From contig CAXXXL010000001.1 in the NCBI GenBank assembly GCA_963666505.2, positions 372,001-436,000 on the forward strand: a stretch of DNA of 64,000 bases. Reading direction: 5' to 3'. The stretch is from JABGQS01 sp963666505 (lineage in GTDB: Bacteria > Bacillota > Clostridia > Christensenellales > SZUA-584). The notes under the pieces are model-generated. The model saw only the letters and a list, made by a program, of their open reading frames with translations, searched no databases and was not told the DNA's origin. Below, piece after piece: positions 57,151 through 64,000 of this stretch. A program made the position numbers and the translations under genes. How positions within the stretch are numbered: position 1 is the stretch's first letter; each line of letters starts with the position of its first letter.

Positions 57151-58530
57151 TTATAATATGTATTTTTGCAGGTCGTTGTCTTTAAGCTGACCTTTAAGAT
57201 GTTCTTTAACATAAGCTGCGTCTACCTTGACATCCATAAGCGGATGGTCACCGCTTGCGTTGTATGAGATATCTTCCAGGAGGTTTTCAATTACTGTGTG
57301 CAGCCGCCTTGCGCCTATATTTTCAGAGGTGTTGTTCACCAGCACTGCGTATTTTGCTATGGCGCTGATAGCGTCTTCTTCAAACAAAAGCCGAACGTTA
57401 TCCGCTTCCAGCAACGCCTTATACTGCTTGATTAGAGCGTTTTTGGGCTGCGTGAGTATAAGCTCCATATCTTTCTCCGAAAGACTCTTGAGTTCCACCT
57501 TGATGGGGAAGCGGCCTTGGAGCTCCGGGATAAGGTCGGAAACCTTGGCGACATGGAAAGCGCCTGCTGCAATGAACAGCATATAGTCGGTTTTCACCGG
57601 GCCGTATTTAGTCACGACCGTGCTGCCTTCGACTATAGGCAGGATGTCTCTCTGTACGCCCTCGCGTGATATATCCGGACCCTGGCCCATACTTTTACCG
57701 GCGACTTTGTCTATCTCGTCGAGGAAGACTATCCCGTCCTGTTCTGCACGCTCGATAGCTGTGCTTATGACTTCGTCCATGTCGATCAGCTTGTCGGCTT
57801 CTTCCTGCTCGAGTATCTTGCGTGCTTCCCGGACAGGTACTTTTCTTTTCTTTGTTTTCTTGGGAAGTATGCCCGAGAACATGCTGCCAAGATCGATATC
57901 GCTGCCCATTCCGCCGATCTCTATGCCTATGGATGAGCTTTCTTCCACTTCGACTTCGACGAGAGTGTCTTCCAGCCTGCCGCCGCGCAGAAGCGCAAGA
58001 GTTTCTTCACGCTTTGTCATCCGCTGCTGGCGCTCTTCCTGTGTTTCCTGAGGCTGGGACTGACCCTGCCCGAGAAGCGCCTGGAACGGATTTACCTGCG
58101 TCTGCCCTTTTTTATGTATTGGAACGAGAACGTCGGCAAGCCGCTCTTCTGCCATTGCCGCTGCCTTTTCCTGCACTGTCTCGTATCTTGACGTTTTCAC
58201 CATGCGTATGGAAGCTTCGACGAGGTCACGTATCATGGACTCGACGTCACGGCCGACGTATCCTACTTCTGTGAACTTCGTCGCCTCTACCTTGATGAAC
58301 GGTGCATTCATAAGCTTGGAGAGCCGCCTTGCTATCTCTGTTTTTCCGACGCCTGTGGGGCCGACCATTATAATGTTCTTGGGCGTTATTTCGTCCTGCA
58401 TCTCTTTATCGAGCATGTTGCGGCGGTATCTGTTGCGCAGAGCAATAGCGACTGCTTTTTTTGCTTCGTCCTGCCCGATTATATACTTGTCAAGTTCTTT
58501 GACGATCTGCTTTGGTGTTAAATGTGACAT
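57151..58530 (-). CDS. hslU: HslU ATPase subunit of the HslUV protease
   Basis: 459 residues. LTPKQIVKELDKYIIGQDEAKKAVA opens the AAA+ domain; Walker A is GPTGVGKTEIARRL, with the pore motif in TEVGYVGRDVE and Walker B GIVFLDEIDKVA. The I domain spans about 110-230 and contains RGGRLEDTLVEVEV. The C-terminus NDLQKYIL ends in the hydrophobic tail that docks into HslV. It unfolds substrates for HslV. GAGGAGGTC near the end of hslV precedes ATG 58530. Confidence 0.96.
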   Translation of the reverse strand: MSHLTPKQIVKELDKYIIGQDEAKKAVAIALRNRYRRNMLDKEMQDEITPKNIIMVGPTGVGKTEIARRLSKLMNAPFIKVEATKFTEVGYVGRDVESMIRDLVEASIRMVKTSRYETVQEKAAAMAEERLADVLVPIHKKGQTQVNPFQALLGQGQSQPQETQEERQQRMTKREETLALLRGGRLEDTLVEVEVEESSSIGIEIGGMGSDIDLGSMFSGILPKKTKKRKVPVREARKILEQEEADKLIDMDEVISTAIERAEQDGIVFLDEIDKVAGKSMGQGPDISREGVQRDILPIVEGSTVVTKYGPVKTDYMLFIAAGAFHVAKVSDLIPELQGRFPIKVELKSLSEKDMELILTQPKNALIKQYKALLEADNVRLLFEEDAISAIAKYAVLVNNTSENIGARRLHTVIENLLEDISYNASGDHPLMDVKVDAAYVKEHLKGQLKDNDLQKYIL

Positions 58531-58534
58531 TGTT

Positions 58535-59062
58535 TTAGACCTCCTCGACCGTTATCTGGTCGTTGGTGAATACGCATATCTGTCCGGCAATGGTGATGGC
58601 TTTTGTCGCTATATCCAAGGCCGTAAGGTCTGTGTTTTCTTTTAGCGCTTTCGCTGCTGCCAGCGCATAGCTTCCGCCCGAACCTATTGCGGCTATTTCG
58701 TCGTCCGGCGTGATGACTTCGCCGCTGCCTGATACTATGAGCAGCTCGTCCTTGTCTGCGGCGATTAGCATTGCTTCAAGCTTGCGCAGCATCTTGTCGC
58801 TGCGCCATTCCTGAGCAAGCTCTACCGCCGCACGCTGGAGGCTTCCGCTGTATTGCTCGAGCTTGGCCTCGAAGCGCTCGGAAAGTGTGAAAGCGTCTGC
58901 GACGCTGCCCGCAAAGCCGACGACGACTTTCTCGTCGAAAAGACGCCTTACCTTAACTGCGCGGTGTTTCATTATCGTATTTTGTCCGAATGTGACCTGA
59001 CCGTCTCCGGCTATGGCACATTTACCGTTTTTTCTTACTGCTACTATCGTTGTTCCCTGCAT
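58535..59062 (-). CDS. hslV: HslV peptidase subunit of the HslUV protease
   Basis: 175 residues. MQGTTIVAVRKNGKCAIAGDGQVTFG shows the N-terminal Thr nucleophile after a two- to three-residue extension. KVRRLFDEKVVVGFAGSVADAFTLSERFE and SGSGEVI...IGSGGSYALAAAKAL complete the proteasome-beta fold. The Thr pair indicates the classical HslV type rather than the Ser-type CodW of B. subtilis. It lies 4 bp before hslU. Confidence 0.95.
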   Translation of the reverse strand: MQGTTIVAVRKNGKCAIAGDGQVTFGQNTIMKHRAVKVRRLFDEKVVVGFAGSVADAFTLSERFEAKLEQYSGSLQRAAVELAQEWRSDKMLRKLEAMLIAADKDELLIVSGSGEVITPDDEIAAIGSGGSYALAAAKALKENTDLTALDIATKAITIAGQICVFTNDQITVEEV

Positions 59063-59064
59063 AA

Positions 59065-60378
59065 TCAGTTTCCTCCGTTTACAATGCTTCTTATCTCGTT
59101 TAACGCCCGCTCTGATATTGCGAGCCTTTTATCGTTCTTGGAACCCTTGAAAGCTATTGGGTTCACTATACCAAACGTTATGTTCATTGGTTGAAAATCG
59201 CTTCCTGCATAGCCGCTTACGTATTTTGCAAGTGCACCGCAGGCGGTATTCGCAGAAAAGTGCGGCGACTCTTTCCCAAGAAGGCTGTGCCCGGCAAAGA
59301 TACCGGCAAGCATGCCGCTTGAAGCGCTTTCGATGTATCCTTCCACACCGGTTATCTGTCCGGCGAAATACAGTCCTTTTTGCTGTTTCGATTCATATCG
59401 TTCCGTAAGCAGCTGCGGGCTGTTTATATATGTGTTTTCGTGCATTACGCCGTACCGCACGAATTCAGCATTTTCAAGGCCGGGTATCATGGAAAATACA
59501 CGCTTTTGCTCACCGAACTTAAGATGGGTCTGAAACCCTACGAGACTCCACAGCCGGCCGTCTGTGTCTTCCCGCCGAAGCTGGACAACTGCATAAGGCA
59601 TCTTTTTTGTGCCGGGATAGAAAAGACCTTTTGGCTTGAGCGGCCCGAAGCACAGAGTTTTATAGCCGCGCTTTGCCATAGTTTCCACCGGCATACATCC
59701 TTCGAACACCTTTGAATCTTCAAAGCCGTGAAGCTGTACCGTTTCTGCGCCTATCAGCGCTTCGTAGAATTGTCTGTACTGCTGCTCGTCCATTGCGCAG
59801 TTTATATAGTCGCTGCCTTTGTCGTATCTTGAGGCAAAGAAAGCCTTGCCCATGTCTATAGATTCTGCAGTGACAATGGGGGAGGCTGCGTCAAAGAAAT
59901 GAAGCAGACCTACGTTTCTTCCTATATCATCAGCAAGCGATTGCGAGCAGAGCGGCCCAGCCGCTATTATTACAGCGTCGCCGCTTGGAATAGATGTTAC
60001 TTCTTTGCGCACGATGGTGATTCTCTCATCACTGTTTATTTTTTCTGTTACATAGTCTGAGAATTTGTTCCTGTCTACAGCCAGTGCGCCCCCTGCAGGC
60101 ACTTTTGTTGCGTCGGCAGCCTGCATTATAAGCGAGCTATAAAGCCGCATCTCCTGCTTTAACAGACCTACGGCGTTGGTAAGAGAGTCTGACCTCAACG
60201 AATTGGAGCACACGAGCTCTGCAAAACCTTGCGAGCTGTGTGCGGGTGACATTACTTTTGGTTTACTTTCGTACAGTGTTACTTTTATACCCAGCCGTGA
60301 GAGCTGGTAAGCCGCTTCGCAGCCGGCAAGGCCAGCTCCAACGACAATCGCTGTTTTAGGATTCATCCTTGTTTTCAT
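59065..60378 (-). CDS. trmFO: Folate-dependent tRNA (uracil-54) methyltransferase TrmFO
   Basis: 437 residues. FAD-binding loop VVGAGLAGCEAAYQL, then ELVCSNSLRSDSLTNAVGLLKQEM, FDAASPIV and CMPVETMAKRGYKTLCFGPLKP, with the catalytic Cys, and GQITGVEGYIESASSGMLAG. It makes 5-methyluridine at tRNA position 54 using methylene-THF. The start overlaps the end of topA. ATG 60378 and ATG 60366 are both possible; neither has a well-spaced Shine-Dalgarno, so coupling to topA is likely. Confidence 0.95.
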   Translation of the reverse strand: MKTRMNPKTAIVVGAGLAGCEAAYQLSRLGIKVTLYESKPKVMSPAHSSQGFAELVCSNSLRSDSLTNAVGLLKQEMRLYSSLIMQAADATKVPAGGALAVDRNKFSDYVTEKINSDERITIVRKEVTSIPSGDAVIIAAGPLCSQSLADDIGRNVGLLHFFDAASPIVTAESIDMGKAFFASRYDKGSDYINCAMDEQQYRQFYEALIGAETVQLHGFEDSKVFEGCMPVETMAKRGYKTLCFGPLKPKGLFYPGTKKMPYAVVQLRREDTDGRLWSLVGFQTHLKFGEQKRVFSMIPGLENAEFVRYGVMHENTYINSPQLLTERYESKQQKGLYFAGQITGVEGYIESASSGMLAGIFAGHSLLGKESPHFSANTACGALAKYVSGYAGSDFQPMNITFGIVNPIAFKGSKNDKRLAISERALNEIRSIVNGGN

Positions 60379-62503
60379 CAGCTTTCTTGCGTTTGTTGGT
60401 CGCGCATTCAGGGTTGGAGCATTTTTTATAGCTCTTTCCGTTTGACAGGCGCCGCAGAACCATCATGGAATCGCACTCCTCGCATTTTTCCTGGATAGGC
60501 AGATCCCATGAAACGAAATCGCAGTCCGGGTAGCCCTCGCAGCCATAGAAGGTTTTCTTGCTCTTGTTGGAGCGCTTTTCTATGATGCGTTTGCCGCACT
60601 TGGGACAGGGAGTGTCTATATATTTTATGATAGGCTTTGTGTTCTTGCACTCCGGATAGCCGGGGCATGCGAGGAACTCGCCGAAACGTCCGTCTTTGTA
60701 TACCATCGTTCTGCCGCATTTTTCGCAGATAACGTCTGATTCCTTTACCGGAAGCTGTACACGCTCTATCTTTTCGTAGCCTTCGTCAAGCGTTTTTTCA
60801 AACGGGCCGTAGAAATCTGAAAGAAGCTTCTTCCATTCCTTACCGCCGTTTTCTATATCGTCTAGCTTGCTCTCGAGCTCGGCAGTGAACTCTATATCGA
60901 CTATATCGGGGAAGTTGTCTTTCATAAGATTGTTTACAATTATACCGAGCTCGGTGGGCTTGAGAGCCCTTCCGTCCTTTTCGATATATTTGCGGTCCTG
61001 TATCGTTGATATTATCGGAGCATATGTGCTTGGTCTGCCTATACCCTTTTCTTCAAGTGCACGTACTAGCGAAGCTTCGTTATATCTGTTGGGCGGTTGG
61101 GTGAAGTTCTGCTTTGGATCGATGCTTTTGAGCGGACAGATCTCACCTTCGTGCAGCTGTGGCAGCACGTTGTCTTTAACCGCGTCGTCGGCGCCTGCGT
61201 ACGCTGCGCTGTAGCCCTTGAAAAGCAGCCTTGAGCCGTTTGCCTTGAACGTGCAGCCGCCTGCATCCAGCGTTACCGACATCGTTTCGTGTAGCGAAGG
61301 CTTCATCTGGCTTGCGACAAACCTTGAATAAATAAGCTTATACAGCTTGTACTGGTCTTTTGACAAAGTCGTTTTGAGCGACTTTGGTGTATGGGCTAAA
61401 TATGTAGGGCGGATCGCCTCGTGGGCATCCTGCGCTTTTTTTGACTTTTTATAGTAGTTCGGTTTTTCCGGCAGGTACTCTTCTCCGTATTCTTTACCGA
61501 TATACTCTCTGACGGCGCTGAGCGCTTCATCAGACACTCTTGTTGAGTCCGTACGGATATAAGTCACGAGCCCGACAGCGCCTTCGGAGCCTATCTCTAC
61601 ACCCTCGTAGAGCTGCTGAGCTATAAGCATGGTGCGTTTTGCCGTAAACCCGAGCTTGCTGGAAGCAGCCTGCTGCAGGTAGCTTGTTGTAAACGGCGGT
61701 GACGCCGATTTCTTCTTGGTTCCGGTTTTTATATTATTTATGACAAAATCTTTGCCTTTGACAGCGGCAAGTATCTCGTCGCTTTGCTCTTTGTTTTCGA
61801 CTTTCTGTTTTTTGCTGTTTCTGCTGAAGAACTTTGCTTCGAACTCGTGTGTTTTGCTGCTGTCATATAGATTGGCGGTTATCGTCCAGTACTCTTCAGG
61901 GACAAAACTTTCGATTTCTTCTTCTCTGTCGCAGATTATACGGACAGCAACTGACTGGACCCTTCCTGCGCTGAGGCCAGTTTTGACTTTGCGCCAAAGC
62001 AGGGGGGAGAGCTTGTAGCCCACCAGCCTGTCAAGTATCCTTCTTGCCTGCTGGGCATCGACCAGCCCGAGATCTATTTTCCTTGGGTGCTCTATGGCTG
62101 CGGTAACAGCTTTCTTAGTTATTTCATTGAACTCGATACGGCTGACATCATCAAGACCAAGCCCGAGCATGTTGGCGATGTGCCAGGAAATTGCCTCGCC
62201 TTCACGGTCCGGGTCTGTTGCGAGATATACGTTTTTGGCAGAAGACGCACCACTCTTGAGAGCCGAGACGACGTCCTTTTTGCCTCTTATCTGTATGTAT
62301 TTAGGGTCAAAATCGTTTTCTATATCTACGCCAAGAGAGCTCTTTGGAAGATCACGCACGTGCCCGTTGCTTGCGGTGACTTTATAGCCGCTGCCAAGGA
62401 ACTTGTTGATAGTTTTTGCCTTTGCGGGCGATTCGACTATAACAAGGTCGTACGGTTTTTTTGCTCCGTTTGTTTTTTTAGTTTTCTGAGATGCTGCTGC
62501 CAT
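60356..62503 (-). CDS. topA: DNA topoisomerase I
   Basis: 715 residues from ATG 62503, with TTTGGAGAA upstream; a TTG at 62515 overlaps that site. TOPRIM domain: LVIVESPAKAKTINKFLG and ATDPDREGEAISWH. The catalytic Tyr lies in VTYIRTDSTRVS. Three C-terminal topoisomerase zinc fingers (from about residue 575: CEKCGRTM...C, CPKCGKRI...C, CEECDSMM...C) are present. It relaxes negative supercoils. Gene order dprA-topA-trmFO-hslVU is conserved in Firmicutes; xerC and codY are missing from it here. Confidence 0.96.
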   Translation of the reverse strand: MAAASQKTKKTNGAKKPYDLVIVESPAKAKTINKFLGSGYKVTASNGHVRDLPKSSLGVDIENDFDPKYIQIRGKKDVVSALKSGASSAKNVYLATDPDREGEAISWHIANMLGLGLDDVSRIEFNEITKKAVTAAIEHPRKIDLGLVDAQQARRILDRLVGYKLSPLLWRKVKTGLSAGRVQSVAVRIICDREEEIESFVPEEYWTITANLYDSSKTHEFEAKFFSRNSKKQKVENKEQSDEILAAVKGKDFVINNIKTGTKKKSASPPFTTSYLQQAASSKLGFTAKRTMLIAQQLYEGVEIGSEGAVGLVTYIRTDSTRVSDEALSAVREYIGKEYGEEYLPEKPNYYKKSKKAQDAHEAIRPTYLAHTPKSLKTTLSKDQYKLYKLIYSRFVASQMKPSLHETMSVTLDAGGCTFKANGSRLLFKGYSAAYAGADDAVKDNVLPQLHEGEICPLKSIDPKQNFTQPPNRYNEASLVRALEEKGIGRPSTYAPIISTIQDRKYIEKDGRALKPTELGIIVNNLMKDNFPDIVDIEFTAELESKLDDIENGGKEWKKLLSDFYGPFEKTLDEGYEKIERVQLPVKESDVICEKCGRTMVYKDGRFGEFLACPGYPECKNTKPIIKYIDTPCPKCGKRIIEKRSNKSKKTFYGCEGYPDCDFVSWDLPIQEKCEECDSMMVLRRLSNGKSYKKCSNPECATNKRKKADENKDES

Positions 62504-62527
62504 TATATTCTCCAAACTTTATTTTTA

Positions 62528-63613
62528 TTATACACCGTACCTGCCGCCGGGCAGACGCTTTACGATGCCGCCAAGTTCCATCATGGTGAGCGCTGAGCTT
62601 ATTTCACTGAGCGGAGACTGCGCAAGCTCAGCAATTTTTTCCACATTTAGGTCACCCTTTAAAAGCAGATTATATATATGACGCTGCAAAAAATCAAGCT
62701 GAATTTGTGATTGTTCATCAGATGTTACATTATTTTTCGCATTCATGCCGTAAAAATCAAGTATATCCTGCGCACTCGTTACGGGCACTGCGCCCTGTTT
62801 GATAAGGGCGTTTGGAAGCTCTGACATGGGTGAGATGCCCGGAACAGCGAACACGTCTCTGTGCGCAGAGACCGCCATCTTTGCAGAAATCGCCGTGCCT
62901 CCCTTTGTTTCCGATTCCACTATCAGAGTACCTTTCGAAAGCCCTGTGACTATGCGGTTCCTGGCCGGGAAGTAGGTCGGCAGGGGCTGGGTGCCGGGGA
63001 AGAGCTCGGAGATCACGGCGCCGCTTTGTACTATTTGTTCGTAGAGTTTCTCGTTTTCTTTAGGGTATATCACATCGACGCCGCAGCCGAGCACAGCGAG
63101 TGTCTTTGCATCTGCCGCTAGCGCACCTTTATGTGCACAGGTATCTATTCCGTAGGCCATGCCGGAGACTACCGTTATTCCGGCTTCGCCGAGACCGCAG
63201 GCTATTTTTTCAGTTAAGCTTTTTGCCTGTCTGGTTGGACGGCGGGTGCCTACTATACTTATCATTTCGCCTAAGGCATCAATATCTCCTTTAAAAAAAA
63301 GAACCGGCGGCGGGGATTTGATGCTGCAGAGGAGCTCTGGATAGCCTTCATCCAACCTGGTAACTGCACATATTCCCTTCTCTTTTAAAAGGCAGATGGT
63401 CTCGGCGAGGTATTGCTTTGATGCGGATGATTTGGCTGAATCCAGAAGTTTTTCGGGAACTTCGCTGAGAAGCCCGCTGCCGCTGCAAACAGCGTCGAAG
63501 AATCTTTCTGCACTGCCGAAAACCTTAAGTATATTATAGAAGTATTTTGGAGAGGTTTCGGGCAGTGACGCCATCCATATCCAGTATTTTTGTTCCTGAG
63601 TGTACTCCGTCAT
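62528..63613 (-). CDS. dprA: DNA-processing protein DprA
   Basis: 361 residues. An N-terminal SAM-like region is followed by the Rossmann domain: YPELLCSIKSPPPVLFFKGD, ISIVGTRRPTRQA, VVSGMAYGIDTCAHKGAL, LAVLGCGVDVIYPKEN, SELFPGTQP and FPARNRIVTGLSKGTLIVE. A C-terminal winged-helix (DLNVEKIAELAQSPLSEISSALTMMEL) ends the protein. DprA loads RecA onto incoming single-stranded DNA in transformation; in many clostridia its role is less clear. It is 12 bp upstream of topA. Confidence 0.94.
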   Translation of the reverse strand: MTEYTQEQKYWIWMASLPETSPKYFYNILKVFGSAERFFDAVCSGSGLLSEVPEKLLDSAKSSASKQYLAETICLLKEKGICAVTRLDEGYPELLCSIKSPPPVLFFKGDIDALGEMISIVGTRRPTRQAKSLTEKIACGLGEAGITVVSGMAYGIDTCAHKGALAADAKTLAVLGCGVDVIYPKENEKLYEQIVQSGAVISELFPGTQPLPTYFPARNRIVTGLSKGTLIVESETKGGTAISAKMAVSAHRDVFAVPGISPMSELPNALIKQGAVPVTSAQDILDFYGMNAKNNVTSDEQSQIQLDFLQRHIYNLLLKGDLNVEKIAELAQSPLSEISSALTMMELGGIVKRLPGGRYGV

Positions 63614-63622
63614 ATGTTTTCC

Positions 63623-64000
63623 TTATTGTTTTGAATATTTTGCTATAGATGATTCCACTGTTTTTTCATCAAAATACGTTATTGTGCATATGTCGCTTAT
63701 CGGGATGCCTTCTTTGGAGAGCCTGTATGCAGTGTATTCCATAGGTTCGCCGACCTCTATTATGTTCTTGTCATAGTCGTAGAACCGAAAGACGCGCTGC
63801 CGCCACGGCTGCTCTGCTATACTATGCAGTATTTCTAAACCAAGTGCAGTAACATTATCGAACACCCAAGACAGATTTTCTTCTTCGAAATATAGTTCAA
63901 AGCTGTTTGATTTTTTTGTAACCTGACAGCTGCCTATAAGCGTTTTATAGTGTTTTTCTTCGTGTATAGAGAAGCCGTTTTCAAAAGTTACGTTCTCGCC
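63623..64000 (-). CDS. Hypothetical protein, 5' truncated at the window edge
   Basis: The frame is open to the last base, so at least 125 codons belong to a gene that begins beyond 64000. The visible residues (FENGFSIHEEKHYKTLIGSCQ, EENLSWVFDNVTALGLEIL) and the C-terminal YTAYRLSKEGIPISDICTITYFDEKTVES are soluble and acidic; the end resembles a helix-turn-helix-like or regulatory tail. It ends 9 bp before dprA. No family recognised. Confidence 0.65.
   Translation of the reverse strand, partial: GENVTFENGFSIHEEKHYKTLIGSCQVTKKSNSFELYFEEENLSWVFDNVTALGLEILHSIAEQPWRQRVFRFYDYDKNIIEVGEPMEYTAYRLSKEGIPISDICTITYFDEKTVESSIAKYSKQ

Overview
The window is chromosomal DNA from a low-to-mid-GC Gram-positive anaerobe, most likely class Clostridia (Bacillota). 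The supporting evidence is a Firmicutes-type 16S/23S, a dprA-topA-trmFO-hslV-hslU block, RNase J, MutS2, YlbF, a VanW-family protein, many lipobox lipoproteins, and an ITS with tRNA-Ala and tRNA-Ile. I cannot place it below class from the sequence alone.

Layout. 1-8.7 kb: cell-envelope genes. These are a truncated secreted protein, a VanW/PG-binding protein, and a minus-strand group with a secreted peptidoglycan-binding protein coupled to a 35-residue membrane peptide, a lipoprotein, a YhhN protein and a NusG_II / Gx-transporter / ApbE flavinylation cluster; MetF follows. 8.8-15.9 kb: a methionine synthase whose activation domain is a separate upstream gene, a PHP phosphoesterase, and a 1086-residue acyl-AMP ligase / acyl carrier / alpha-oxoamine synthase fusion. 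16-26.5 kb: MutS2, DUF523, a two-component system with an HtrA protease, GtrA, a membrane-anchored zinc metalloprotease candidate, a lipoprotein and a shikimate-dehydrogenase-like gene without the catalytic lysine.

26.5-32.9 kb: a complete rRNA operon (promoter, 16S, tRNA-Ala, tRNA-Ile, 23S, 5S, tRNA-Asn). The spacer carries a duplicated tRNA-Ile 3' end, the 23S carries an intervening-sequence-like hairpin in the helix-45 position, and the 23S-5S spacer holds two diverged copies of a 116-nt element.

33-44 kb: PhoH, cupin, an ABC-F ribosome-protection ATPase with a leader carrying two tiny uORFs, a flavoprotein behind a perfect palindrome, Xpt, an MFS transporter, a TGS-uridine kinase, an SGNH hydrolase and a zinc-ribbon/RbsC-like permease fusion. 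44.2-48.4 kb: an eight-gene cation antiporter operon in the order of the Mbh/Mrp module (E-F-G-MbhD-MbhE-B-C-D) without full-length MrpA and without hydrogenase genes. 48.5-57 kb: lipoproteins, a U32 protein next to MltG, YlbF, an RNase J gene interrupted by a one-base frameshift, and a radical SAM protein. 57-64 kb: dprA, topA, trmFO, hslV, hslU on the minus strand with a truncated gene at the edge.

Candidates most worth following are the ligase-ACP-oxoamine synthase fusion, the 23S intervening sequence, the ABC-F attenuator and the Mbh-type antiporter without hydrogenase. All protein functions are read from motifs by eye; no database search was run.
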